A stretch of 64,000 nt of DNA from Streptomyces inusitatus (GCF_014651115.1 NZ_BMWG01000004.1:248001-312000), one strand, 5' to 3'; positions 20,377 to 28,108 are shown, counted from the stretch's first letter. The notes: generated by a model from the letters alone, not told the origin. Numbers and translations: made by a program.

Positions 20377-21264
20377 TCACCGCCTCACAGCGGTCTCCCG
20401 GCCGACGCGTGACAGCTTCTCGGGATTGCGCACCGCGTAGAGCCCGGTGACGAGCCCGCCGTCGATACGCACCGACATGACCGTGTCGATCCCGCCGCCC
20501 CGCCGGAGGACCAGCCCCGGGCCGCCGTTGACCCGGGCCGCCCCGAGCGACATCGCGCCGCCGATCCCGCCGAGCACCCTGGCCACCCTGTCCGCGCCCA
20601 CGACCGGCGAGAGCGCGGCCCGTACGACTCCGCCGCCGTCGGTCAGCAGGACGACGTCCGGCGCGATCAGGCCGAGGAGCAGCCGTAGATCACCCGTTTC
20701 GACGGCCTGTTGGAACGCCGCGAGCACACGGCGGGCCTCGGCGGGGGAGACCGCCTCGCGCGGACGGCGGCGCGCCGCGATGTGCGCCCGCGCCCGGTGC
20801 GCGATCTGCCGGACCGCCGCCGGGGACTTGCCGACGGCCGCCGCGATCTCGCCGTACTCAAGAGCGAACACCTCGCGCAGCACGAACACCGCCCGCTCGG
20901 TCGGCGCGAGAGTCTCCAGTACGAGCAGCATCGCCGTCGAGACGCTGTCGGCCAGCTCCGCGTCCTCGGCCACATCCGGCGCGGTCAGCAGCGGCTCGGG
21001 CAACCAGGGCCCGATATACGTCTCCCTGCGCCTGCGGAGCGTGCGCAGCCGCCCCAGCGCCTGGCGCGTCACCACCCTGACCAGGTACGCACGCTGATTC
21101 CGCACCGATCCGAGATCGACGTCCGCCCAGCGCAGCCATGCCTCCTGAACGACGTCCTCGGCGTCGGCGGCGGAGCCGAGCATCTCGTACGCGACGGTGA
21201 ACAGCAGTGCCCGATGAGCGAGGAACGCCCCGGTGGCCGCCGTGCCCCCCGCGTGTTCCCCCAT
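20377..21264 (-). CDS. ECF41-group sigma factor with fused SnoaL-like regulatory domain
   Basis: A 295-residue sigma factor. Region 2 (AEDVVQEAWLRW) lies near residues 35-46 and region 4 (EYGEIAAAVGKSPAAVRQ) near 150-167. A C-terminal NTF2/SnoaL-like extension of about 100 residues carries a DGGG block and the NPEKL motif, matching the DGGGK and NPDKL marks of group ECF41. In that group the extension replaces an anti-sigma factor and modulates activity. The typical partner, a carboxymuconolactone-decarboxylase gene, is divergent and adjacent. An ECF41-type promoter precedes this gene, so it probably activates itself. ATG 21264 follows a G-rich site. Confidence 0.93.
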   Translation of the reverse strand: MGEHAGGTAATGAFLAHRALLFTVAYEMLGSAADAEDVVQEAWLRWADVDLGSVRNQRAYLVRVVTRQALGRLRTLRRRRETYIGPWLPEPLLTAPDVAEDAELADSVSTAMLLVLETLAPTERAVFVLREVFALEYGEIAAAVGKSPAAVRQIAHRARAHIAARRRPREAVSPAEARRVLAAFQQAVETGDLRLLLGLIAPDVVLLTDGGGVVRAALSPVVGADRVARVLGGIGGAMSLGAARVNGGPGLVLRRGGGIDTVMSVRIDGGLVTGLYAVRNPEKLSRVGRETAVRR

Positions 21265-21299
21265 GGCCGCCGCCCCCCTTCGCCGTGTCACGCACACAG

Positions 21300-21326
21300 G
21301 ACGCCGGTCCCGGCCGCCCTGTGACA
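21300..21326 (-). promoter_or_regulatory. ECF41-type promoter of the sigma gene (autoregulation)
   Basis: Read on the minus strand: TGTCACA (21326-21320), exactly 16 bases, CGTC (21303-21300), 36 bases before the sigma ATG. This is a full match to the published ECF41 consensus as I recall it. Confidence 0.75.
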
Positions 21327-21360
21327 CCCGTGACCGGTGGTCCACGTCACACCGCCGCGC

Positions 21361-21387
21361 TGTCACAGGACCCGGGCGGCCGGCATC
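21361..21387 (+). promoter_or_regulatory. ECF41-type promoter of the decarboxylase-family gene
   Basis: TGTCACA at 21361-21367, 16-base spacer, CATC at 21384-21387 (one change from CGTC), 38 bases before the ATG of the divergent gene. Confidence 0.65.
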
Positions 21388-21425
21388 CCGTGTTCGTCAT
21401 ACAGATCTGCGAATGAGGACGAACC

Positions 21426-21908
21426 ATGGAACCCCGTATGAACCTGTTCGCCAGTGGACTCGGCACCAGGATCGCCAAGCGCGTCTACGCCGTCAGCCTC
21501 GCGATCCAGGAGTCCCCCCTGCCCGAGTCCACCCGGGAACTGGTCCAGCTCCGCGCCAGCCAGATCAACGGCTGCGGCTACTGCGCCGACATCCACGCTA
21601 AGGACGCCACCGCCGCCGGTGAGACCCCGGCCCGCCTCCACCTCCTCGCCGCCTGGCGCCACTCCACCGTCTTCACCGACCCCGAACGCGCCGCGCTGGC
21701 CCTCACCGAGGAGGGCACCCGCATCGCCGACGCCGCCCAGGGCGTCTCCGACGAGACCTGGGCCCGGGTGCGTGAGCACTACGACGACGACCAGGCCATC
21801 GCCCTCGTCTCCCTGATCGCCATGATCAACGCGACCAACCGGCTCGGCGTGATCCTGCACCACCGGGGCGGTTCCTACGAGCCCGCCGAACTCGCGACCG
21901 GGTCTTGA
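21426..21908 (+). CDS. Carboxymuconolactone decarboxylase / AhpD-like protein
   Basis: A 160-residue all-helical AhpD-like protein. The core RASQINGCGYCADIHAK (about residues 40-56) carries the CxxC and His typical of peroxidase-type members of this family, so it may act in peroxide or alkyl-peroxide defence rather than muconolactone breakdown. Genes of this family are the usual targets of ECF41 sigma factors, and this one sits divergent from such a sigma with a matching promoter. GAGGAC 6 bases before ATG 21426 is a good ribosome site. Confidence 0.9.
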   Translation: MEPRMNLFASGLGTRIAKRVYAVSLAIQESPLPESTRELVQLRASQINGCGYCADIHAKDATAAGETPARLHLLAAWRHSTVFTDPERAALALTEEGTRIADAAQGVSDETWARVREHYDDDQAIALVSLIAMINATNRLGVILHHRGGSYEPAELATGS

Positions 21909-21935
21909 CCTCAAGTCCGCTTCGGGTACCAGGGT
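21905..21935 (+). promoter_or_regulatory. MerR/SoxR-type promoter of the SgcJ-like gene
   Basis: TTGACC at 21905-21910, a 19-base spacer and CAGGGT at 21930-21935, 7 bases before ATG 21943. The spacer contains an imperfect dyad ACCTCAAG-N4-CTTCGGGT (21908-21927). A stretched 19-base spacer with a central dyad is characteristic of promoters activated by MerR-family proteins. It overlaps the stop of the gene before. Confidence 0.6.
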
Positions 21936-21942
21936 GATCCGC

Positions 21943-22344
21943 ATGGACACCAGAACCGCAGACACCGCAGACATCAAAGCCATCGGACAGGTCGTCGCCA
22001 CGGTCGAGCGCACCCAGCGCGCCAAGGACACCGAGGGCTTCCTCGCCCTCTTCCACCCCGACGCCCTCTGGACCACCGGCCACGGCAAGGTCCTGATCGG
22101 CTTCGACACGATCGCCGAGTTCACCCGCTCCGTACTGCCGACAGCCAGTTGGGACGGCGAGATCACCTACGAGGTCGTGCACACACAGTTCCTCCGGCCC
22201 GACGTCGCGGCCGTCAAGGTCCGGCAGCTCTACCGCTCACCGGAGGGCGAAACGGAAGGCGCTCCGCTTTACATCATGACGAAGCAGGACGACGGGAGGT
22301 GGCTGCTGCACGCCTGCCAGAACACCGGCGTGCAGGCTGAATAG
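21943..22344 (+). CDS. SgcJ/EcaC-type NTF2-like (SnoaL-fold) protein
   Basis: A 133-residue NTF2-like cone-fold protein of the SgcJ/EcaC family; members are small oxidoreductase- or cyclase-like proteins often of unknown substrate. Blocks seen: ATVERTQRAKDTEGFLALF (helix 1), FHPDALWTTGHGKVLIG, and the closing strand DDGRWLLHACQNT. The spacing of the -10 element to ATG 21943 fits a leaderless mRNA. It follows the decarboxylase-family gene by 34 bases but has its own MerR-like promoter, so it may answer a second signal. Confidence 0.82.
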   Translation: MDTRTADTADIKAIGQVVATVERTQRAKDTEGFLALFHPDALWTTGHGKVLIGFDTIAEFTRSVLPTASWDGEITYEVVHTQFLRPDVAAVKVRQLYRSPEGETEGAPLYIMTKQDDGRWLLHACQNTGVQAE

Positions 22345-22351
22345 AACCGCC

Positions 22352-22404
22352 GGGGCGCGGGCGGACCGCACTCGGTCCGGCCGGTGCCGAAAGGCCCGCG
22401 CCCC
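22352..22404. terminator. Nested bidirectional terminator
   Basis: Outer 11-base arms GGGGCGCGGGC (22352-22362) and its complement (22394-22404), with an inner stem GGACCG-CACT-CGGTCC (22363-22378). It lies between convergent genes. Confidence 0.75.
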
Positions 22405-22425
22405 GGGCGTCAGGCCGGCGGGTGT

Positions 22426-22950
22426 TCAGCAAACCGACCACACATCCCCGGGAAGGAAATGAGAAAGGTCGTCCATCGCTTCGAAAGGCACGAACACCGG
22501 CCGCGTGAGCAGATGATCACCGGCCCGCTGAACATCGATCACCACCCCCAAGGCGTCGGACCCGGGCACGCCCGCGTCCATGTACGTGAGTTCCGCGTAC
22601 GGCTCACCGGCCTCCGCCCGATCGGCCATCCACCGCTCCAGCACGGAGGGCACCCGCCCGACCAGCGCGACGCCTTCCGCGAAGACCTGAGGCCCGCACA
22701 GCGCGTCGACCACCACCCCCGACAGCCGCTCCTCCCGGTAGCAGAGCTTCAGGCCGAACTCCCGGTACACGCCCTCCACGACCGCGGATCCCCGGTGCTT
22801 GTGTCGCTGGGATTCCGCCGTGACACCGCTCAGCGCCTCCGACACCTCCCCGGGGCCCATGCCGAAGCGCAGCGGCCCCACGCTCACGAACGGATCCAGC
22901 GCCCACTGCCGCCGCTCGTCGTCCGGCAGCACCTTCCACCACTCGTACAT
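22426..22950 (-). CDS. Hypothetical protein
   Basis: A 174-residue soluble protein with no signal peptide or membrane span. It starts MYEWWKVLPDDERRQWALDP, has a mixed alpha/beta pattern and ends in GDVWSVC. Two short beta blocks (GSAVVEGVYREFGLKLCY and LGVVIDVQRAGDHLL) are visible. I do not recognise the family. It lies in an eroded accessory stretch next to a broken ADP-ribosylglycohydrolase gene; relation unknown. A GTG two codons upstream of ATG 22950 is an alternative start. Confidence 0.6.
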   Translation of the reverse strand: MYEWWKVLPDDERRQWALDPFVSVGPLRFGMGPGEVSEALSGVTAESQRHKHRGSAVVEGVYREFGLKLCYREERLSGVVVDALCGPQVFAEGVALVGRVPSVLERWMADRAEAGEPYAELTYMDAGVPGSDALGVVIDVQRAGDHLLTRPVFVPFEAMDDLSHFLPGDVWSVC

Positions 22951-22979
22951 ACCCACGAACGCTACGGCAGCAAGATCCG

Positions 22980-23243
22980 TCAGGCGGAGCCCAGCCGCCG
23001 CGCCAGATCGACCAGATCGCCCAGCCGCAGCACCGTTCCCGGCCTCTCCGCCCCCGACAGGGGCACATGCAAGGGCTCGGTCCAGCGCGCGGGAATCGCC
23101 TCCGGCCCGTAAAGCGCGCCCGCGAGCCCTCCGGTGACCGCCGCGACGGTGTCCGTGTCACCACCGAGGTCGATCGCCGCGCGAATCGCCGCCCGCCGGT
23201 TGATCCGGAAGTGGGTCGCGACGGCCCGCTCCACGTTTTTCAT
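22980..23243 (-). pseudogene. ADP-ribosylglycohydrolase, C-terminal remnant
   Basis: Only the last 87 codons remain: AAIDLGGDTDTVAAVTGGLAG is the metal-binding GGDTDT end motif of ADP-ribosylglycohydrolases (two Asp bind Mg2+), followed by the usual GPEAIPARW. The N-terminal 200 or more residues with the first metal motif are absent, and the bases upstream (23244-23298) do not hold them. Such enzymes remove ADP-ribose from proteins or nucleic acids; this copy cannot be active. Confidence 0.75.
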
Positions 23244-23298
23244 CCGCGCAGGTCAGTGCGTGTACGTGTACGGGCCCGGAGGCGGCCGAGAGCTACGG

Positions 23299-23874
23299 CT
23301 ACGCGCGGGTGCAGACGAGGTGGGTCTTGCTGGCACCGTCCACGTGGACGATGCGCAGGGTGCCGCTCTTCTTGTCGTACTTCACATCGAGCCGCTGGTC
23401 CCCGGTGTCGAAGGAGCCCGGCGGCGGCTTCCACGGCAGGCTCAGGGCGACGGAGCCGTCGACCGTCGCCGGGAGGTTCTCGGCGGAGGAATCGGTCATC
23501 TCCTGCGAGCCGCCAGGGTTGAGGCTCTCGGGGTGGTGCAGGTTCAGTCGGCCCCCCTGGAGAGACCATGTTCCCGCGAGCGTTCCGTGCTCGCCGAAGT
23601 CCAGCGTCCAACTGGTGCCCTCGACGGTCGCGGAGAACGTGCGGGTCTCCTCGCCCGGGTCTCCGACGGCGACCTTCCAGCCGCCGCGGAGGAACGCCGC
23701 GAGTGCCTGACCCGCCACGGATTCCGTCGGGGTGGGACTGGCATCGCCGCCCCCGCCCCCGCCGCCCCCGCCGCACGCCGTGAGCAGCGAGGCCCCGACG
23801 CCGACCGCGAGGTAGCGCAGAGCCGTACGGCGGCCCACCGCTCGGGACACTGTCCGTAACGCGTCCAGACTCAT
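23299..23874 (-). CDS. Tat-exported lipoprotein
   Basis: A 191-residue protein with a twin-arginine signal (GRRTALRYLAVGVGASLL) and a lipobox LLTAC at residues 30-34, so it is probably exported folded and lipidated. Nine glycines follow the lipid Cys, then a Pro/Thr linker. The mature domain is beta-rich, with TWSLQGGRLNLHHP-like strands of a lipocalin-type fold and one late Cys (LVCTRA). AGAGGG lies 7 bases before ATG 23874. A long inverted repeat covers the leader. Function unknown. Confidence 0.75.
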   Translation of the reverse strand: MSLDALRTVSRAVGRRTALRYLAVGVGASLLTACGGGGGGGGGDASPTPTESVAGQALAAFLRGGWKVAVGDPGEETRTFSATVEGTSWTLDFGEHGTLAGTWSLQGGRLNLHHPESLNPGGSQEMTDSSAENLPATVDGSVALSLPWKPPPGSFDTGDQRLDVKYDKKSGTLRIVHVDGASKTHLVCTRA

Positions 23875-23881
23875 TGCTTCC

Positions 23882-23910
23882 CTCTCTGTTGTCTGCCTGT
23901 CAACAGAGAG
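23882..23910 (-). promoter_or_regulatory. Inverted repeat overlapping the ribosome site of the Tat lipoprotein gene
   Basis: Perfect 10-base arms CTCTCTGTTG (23882-23891) and CAACAGAGAG (23901-23910), loop of 9. In the mRNA the second arm runs into the AGAGGG ribosome site, so the hairpin could hide it; as DNA it could be an operator. Confidence 0.6.
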
Positions 23911-24343
23911 GCTAATCGGGGGAGTTCACTGATTTCCTGTCATTAATTCCGGCAGTACAGGGGCGGCGCCGTACAAGAATTGCGCAAGGCGCTCCAACGT
24001 TCCGGAATCGTCAGTCGATGTCGTCCGCCGCCTCACCGCCGCCCTCCGAAAGGAACGAGAGCGCGGGGACCCAGTGACCGAGACCCCGCCGGCTCCTGCG
24101 CCGGGAAGCCTGCACCGGCCATCCCAAGGGCCGTGAGGGCCGCCATTCTTACGGAGCGGATCAGCGCGATGAACGCGTACGCGAACGCGCGCAGTCGGGG
24201 TGAGATGGTTTGAGGTCGTCTTACCGATGTGCCCGATAAATGGTTCACGGACGGCCGGAATACCGACTCGTCCGAGAACACTGCGCGCCGGACCTTCGAA
24301 AAACCAGATGCCGAGGGACAGCGCCCGCCACTACGGTGAGCCA
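23911..24343. other. Gene-free stretch
   Basis: No reading frame here has a credible start, ribosome site and protein pattern together. The first part should hold the promoter of the minus-strand Tat lipoprotein gene, the last part the leader of the VOC gene. Nothing else recognised. Confidence 0.6.
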
Positions 24344-24775
24344 ATGGCATTGATCAGGAAGTTCCAGGTCACCTTCGACTGCGCGGAGCCCGAGCGTCTC
24401 GCCCGTTTCTGGTGCGAGGTGCTGGGATACGTCGTCCCGCCGCCGCCGGAGCCCTTCGCCACCTGGGACGAGTACAAGCACTCCCTGCCGCCCGAGAAGC
24501 GGGATTCCTGGTCGGCCTGCGTCGACCCCTCCGGCGAGGGCCCGCGTCTGTTCTTCCAGCGCGTCCCCGAAGGCAAGGTCGTCAAGAACCGCGTCCATCT
24601 CGACGTCCGCGTCGGCACCGGCCTCATCGGCAAGGAGCGCCTGGCCACCCTTGAGGCCGAGTGCACCCGCCTGCTCCCGCTCGGCGCGGTACGCCAGCGG
24701 CTGCTGTACGACGGCGGCGACGACTCGTGCATCGTGATGCAGGACATCGAGGGCAACGAGTTCTGTATCGACTGA
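24344..24775 (+). CDS. VOC-superfamily (glyoxalase-like) protein
   Basis: A 143-residue single-chain VOC protein of the glyoxalase_6 type. It opens with VTFDCAEPERLARFWCEVLGY (core about residues 8-28), carries RLFFQRVPEGKVVKNRVHLD in the middle (His in the second strand as metal ligand) and ends MQDIEGNEFCID (Glu as metal ligand). Members include glyoxalases, dioxygenases and resistance proteins; this branch is mostly uncharacterised. GGTGAG lies 3-4 bases before ATG 24344. Isolated gene in the accessory stretch. Confidence 0.85.
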   Translation: MALIRKFQVTFDCAEPERLARFWCEVLGYVVPPPPEPFATWDEYKHSLPPEKRDSWSACVDPSGEGPRLFFQRVPEGKVVKNRVHLDVRVGTGLIGKERLATLEAECTRLLPLGAVRQRLLYDGGDDSCIVMQDIEGNEFCID

Positions 24776-24897
24776 GGCCTTGCGAACACTGGTGTCAGTA
24801 GCGATTTCTCCTTTCGGCCTCTCCCACGACGGCCGATGTCATCGACTGTGAAGCAGCGTGCTTGACGGGATCCTTCGATCATCTTGAGGGGTGATTG

Positions 24898-25152
24898 ATG
24901 CGGGGATCGACTCGGATGCCGCTGGAGGGCGGCGGGGTGATTCTGGTCGAGGCCGGGCCGGGCCGGAACCGGAACTCGGCGGGCCGGTGAAGGCGGGCCG
25001 GGTCGGGGACGCTCTCCGTGAGCTGCCACAGACGTTGCAGGCCGCTCTGGTGCCGGTCCGTCACCAAGGCCGGCGCAACCGTTCATCTGAAGGTCAGACT
25101 GCTCTGGAAGAAGGATGAGCCCGCACCCGCTGCGGGGAACCCCGGAGCATGA
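24898..25152 (+). pseudogene. Trypsin-co-occurring (Trypco1-type) gene, frameshifted and internally deleted
   Basis: GAGGGG precedes ATG 24898. The frame gives RMPLEGGGVILVEAG, a Trypco1-like opening strand, then stops near 24990. A second frame continues the homology (GDALRELPQTLQAALVPV) and the first frame resumes with ATVHLKVRLLWKK, the usual last strand, ending TGA 25152. Roughly 30-40 middle codons are gone. The stop overlaps the next gene's start (ATGA at 25149-25152), the normal coupling of such pairs. The match is by pattern memory, not search. Confidence 0.5.
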
Positions 25153-25790
25153 GCGCCGGGGACGGGTCCGTGCCGGACTCGGTGGTCCAGGTACTGGCGG
25201 TGGACGGTGAGGTGGCCGGGGCGGGCTTTCTGGTCGCTGCTGATGCCGTCGTCACCTGCGCACATGTCGTACGCGCGGCCGGACAGGGGCCGGGCGGCCG
25301 GGTGCGGCTCGCCTTCCCGCACCTGCCGGGCGCGCCGAGGGTGTGGGGCGAGGTACCGGCGGAGCAGCGGCGGATGCTGATGCTGCTGGGCTCTTCCGGA
25401 GCGGGAAAGACTTCGCTGGTCAACGCAGGTGTGCTGCCCGCCCTGGCGGACGGGGCACTCTCGGGCAGCGACCGCTGGCTGCCCGTGGTCACCCGTCCCG
25501 GACAGGACTTCTTCGCGGAACTGGAGAACGCGGGGCTGCCCGGCGCTTCCACCGACTGCCTGACAGCCTCGGCCGGGGCCCGCCTCGATGCGGAGCCCGG
25601 CTTCGACCGGCTGCTGATCGTCGACCAGTTCGAGGAACTTCTGACTCGGCCGGGCCCCGTGTCCGACAGTGACGCATCCGAACGTCCGCACCCATGGCGC
25701 GTAGAAACATGCCCTCGTTCTCGGCCAGGACGCTCACCGTGTTCGTGCATATCGGGCGGCGGTACCCGAGCTCGGCATGCCACCGAGTAG
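25149..25790 (+). pseudogene. Trypsin-like peptidase fused to nSTAND NTPase, deleted remnant
   Basis: The frame begins like a trypsin-type peptidase (GAGFLVAADAVVTCAHVV, with the catalytic His in TCAHVV near residue 39) but jumps near residue 66 to the P-loop of an nSTAND NTPase (LLGSSGAGKTSLVNAGVLPA, residues 80-99) and its Walker B (LLIVDQFEELLTR, 155-167). The catalytic Asp and Ser of the peptidase, the rest of the NTPase and any C-terminal repeats are missing. After about 25650 the frame is unrelated sequence up to TGA 25790. Such trypsin-STAND proteins with Trypco partners belong to predicted conflict/defence systems. Confidence 0.7.
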
Positions 25791-25847
25791 TCGAACCACG
25801 CGAACCAAATGTGCGCGGATCAGGGAGACAGGCCCTGGTTCCCTGTC

Positions 25848-26000
25848 TCAGGTCTCCGCCGCCGTGGGCGTCATCGTCTCGCTGGAGTTCTGCGATACGG
25901 GCTGAAATACGGTCAACCATCGATGCGCTGACGCGACGGCCGTCCAGGGCTGGTACAGCTCCGGGGGCAGCAGGTCGTCGGGGAAGTCGGTCGCGTCCAT
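25848..26000 (-). pseudogene. Possible N-terminal fragment of a hypothetical protein
   Basis: A 50-codon frame starting MDATDFPDDLLPPELYQPW, an opening style seen in longer actinomycete hypothetical proteins, then ending early in low-complexity Thr/Glu sequence. No clear ribosome site. Apart from this, 25660-26017 looks like decayed sequence without any gene I can support. Confidence 0.25.
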
Positions 26001-26017
26001 ACCCGTAGGCTGGGCAG

Positions 26018-26299
26018 GTGTCCGAACTCCTGTCGTTTCAAAGCTACTTCGCCCGTTGTTCGGAGAGGTCCGACAAAGTCGGCTTCTCGCTCCGGGACGG
26101 CAGGGAGTTCCTCGGCTGGGTGGTCGAGGTGGAGGAGAGCCGGATCCTTGTCTCCTGGGCGCCGGGTCCCTTTGACGACCCGGTCGACGACGGTGACGGG
26201 GAAGATGGCGACGAGTGGGTGGCGTTCGCATCGATCCGCCCCGGCACCGTCGGCCACTACGACCGGACGGTCCGCCGCTGGGTGAGCATGTTCGGCTGA
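26018..26299 (+). CDS. Small hypothetical protein (possible beta-barrel)
   Basis: A 93-residue acidic protein starting at GTG 26018. The pattern VGFSLRDGREFLGWVVEVEE then ILVSWAPGPF suggests a small Sm/Tudor-like beta barrel, and a Trp-rich end (VRRWVSMFG) closes it. I do not recognise a named family. It stands alone between decayed regions; the reading frame is clean and codon use normal, so it is probably real. Confidence 0.5.
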   Translation: MSELLSFQSYFARCSERSDKVGFSLRDGREFLGWVVEVEESRILVSWAPGPFDDPVDDGDGEDGDEWVAFASIRPGTVGHYDRTVRRWVSMFG

Positions 26300-26708
26300 A
26301 CCGCGCGGCTCGTCAGGGCGTTGCGGGTGGCTCCGGCACCTGTACGGATACGGGCAGCAGGCCGTCGGCACGGTCGGCTCCTGCGGCACGCACCTGCTCG
26401 GGCGAACGGGACAGTCCCCCATGTCGTGGGCGCTCTGGCGGAAGTCGGGCGAGGACGGCCCCCAGGGCTCGAAGTGTCCGGCGGGAGGGTCCCCCGGATC
26501 TGGGTGATTCGCAACCCGGGGAAGCTGCGGCCGTGGACGGGGGAGCCGCCGCTTCGGACGCCGGGCAACGGGCAGCCGTCAGAGGTCACTTGGCTCGGCG
26601 TGGAGCCTGAACGGTCCGGTGGCCGTCCACGTAAAATGATCTGCGGGGAAGTGGCAGGCGCCGGCCCGCACCGTATCTCTCCCGATCTTCCGGAAGGGTT
26701 TCGCTCTC
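26300..26708. other. Gene-free stretch
   Basis: Open frames exist on both strands, but all read as Pro/Arg/Gly-rich shadows without starts or motifs. The end should hold the promoter and ribosome site (GAAGGG) of the small membrane protein gene. Nothing else recognised. Confidence 0.55.
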
Positions 26709-27092
26709 GTGCTCACGACCGTTGCCATGCACTGGATCTGGCTGATGGCCGCTGCGGCCACGGTGATTCACTGTTTCGCCATGGCGAAGTGGATTCCCCT
26801 GCCGGTGGTCCGTACGGCATATCCCTTGGTAATCGTCGGGTGTGGCGTTCTCGTCATCGCGCTCGGCGACGGGAGGGAACTCACTTCGGTCGAGAAGCTG
26901 GTGCTGTACCCGTCCTCGCTCATCGGCCTGACGGTCGGGCTGCTCCCCAGCCGCAAGCTGTTCACGGTGTGGGCCCTGGAGCTGAAGGAGGGTGTGAGGC
27001 GCGAGAGGTTCGAATACCCGCGCTGGCACGTCCCGTTCGCGGTCGGTACCACGGTCGTCTTCATCGTTCTCGGGTTCGCGCTGACGCGCTGA
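26709..27092 (+). CDS. Membrane protein of unknown function
   Basis: A 127-residue protein with three to four hydrophobic segments (about residues 7-30, 34-52, 66-80 and 108-125) and a basic cytoplasmic loop (LKEGVRRERFEYPRW). GAAGGG lies 12 bases before GTG 26709; ATG 26727 is an alternative. It precedes the prolyl aminopeptidase gene by 23 bases on the same strand, so they may be cotranscribed. No family recognised. Confidence 0.6.
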   Translation: MLTTVAMHWIWLMAAAATVIHCFAMAKWIPLPVVRTAYPLVIVGCGVLVIALGDGRELTSVEKLVLYPSSLIGLTVGLLPSRKLFTVWALELKEGVRRERFEYPRWHVPFAVGTTVVFIVLGFALTR

Positions 27093-27115
27093 CGCGGTTC
27101 GCCGATGATGTGGTC

Positions 27116-28093
27116 ATGACCTACATCACCGAGATGTATCCGCCGATCGAACCCCGGCTGCGCGGCATGCTCGATGTCGGGGACGGCAATCGCGTGTACT
27201 GGGAGGAGTGCGGGAACCCGGAGGGGAAACCGGTGCTCGTGGTGCATGGAGGGCCGGGGTCGGGGTGCCGGCCGGGGCTGCGGAGGATGTTCGATCCGGG
27301 GAGGTGCCGGATCATTCTGTTCGATCAGCGGGGGTGCGGGCGGAGCACGCCGCACGCGAGTGATCCGGCGACGGACATGCGGCACAACACCACCGCGCAT
27401 CTGATCGCGGACATGGAGCGGCTGAGGGAGCGGCTGGGGGTCGGGAGATGGCTGCTGTACGGGGGATCCTGGGGCTCGACGCTGGCGCTGGCGTACGCGC
27501 AGACGCATCCGGAGCGGGTGTCGGAGATCGTCCTCCAGGCCGTCACCACCTCCCGGCGCTCCGAGACCGACTGGCTGTACCGGGGCGCGAGCCGCTTCTT
27601 CCCCGAGGCGTGGGACCGCTTTAGGGCGGGAGCGCCGGGAGTCCCGGCCGACGGGGAGGGGATCGTCGCCGCGTACGCGCGGCTCACCGGGCACTCGGAC
27701 CCCGCCGTACGGGCGAAGGCGACCGCGGACTGGTGCGCCTGGGAGGACTCCGTGCTGCTGATCGAGACGGCGGGGGCCACCACCCCGTACACCGATCGCG
27801 CGGACCTCGCCAAGCTGGCGTTCGCGCGGATCTGCGCGCACTACTTCGCCCATGGCGCATGGCTGGAGGAGGGGGCGCTGCTGCGGGACGCGGGACGGCT
27901 CGCGGGGATCCCCGGGGCGCTGATCCACGGCAGGCTCGACATGGTGTGCCCGGTCGGCACGGTGTGGGAGCTGGCCAAGGCGTGGCCGGACGCGGAGCTG
28001 ACCGTCGTCGAGGACGCGGGGCACATGGGGTCGGAGGCGATGCTGGACCGCGTACTGCGGACCCTGGACCGGTTCGCGGGGGCGCCCCGCTGA
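27116..28093 (+). CDS. pip: Prolyl aminopeptidase (proline iminopeptidase)
   Basis: A 325-residue cytoplasmic alpha/beta-hydrolase of family S33 that removes N-terminal proline from peptides. Signature blocks are the oxyanion turn HGGPGSG near residues 43-49, FDQRGCGRSTPH near 65-76, nucleophile GGSWGS near 116-121, the late Asp in GRLDMVCP and the His in EDAGHMG. Length is normal. ATG 27116 is used; ATG 27134 (MYPPIEP) is also plausible. The first 400 bases use more GGG Gly codons than neighbours. It likely works on di- and tripeptides taken up from the medium. Confidence 0.93.
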   Translation: MTYITEMYPPIEPRLRGMLDVGDGNRVYWEECGNPEGKPVLVVHGGPGSGCRPGLRRMFDPGRCRIILFDQRGCGRSTPHASDPATDMRHNTTAHLIADMERLRERLGVGRWLLYGGSWGSTLALAYAQTHPERVSEIVLQAVTTSRRSETDWLYRGASRFFPEAWDRFRAGAPGVPADGEGIVAAYARLTGHSDPAVRAKATADWCAWEDSVLLIETAGATTPYTDRADLAKLAFARICAHYFAHGAWLEEGALLRDAGRLAGIPGALIHGRLDMVCPVGTVWELAKAWPDAELTVVEDAGHMGSEAMLDRVLRTLDRFAGAPR

Positions 28094-28108
28094 CGTCGGC
28101 CGCGGCGC

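Noticed and set aside
22980-23243. Functional ADP-ribosylglycohydrolase
   Set aside because: Only the C-terminal metal motif is present; the N-terminal two-thirds are missing.
22345-27100. Insertion sequence or prophage island
   Set aside because: No transposase, integrase, terminal repeats or att-like duplication was found, only broken single genes.
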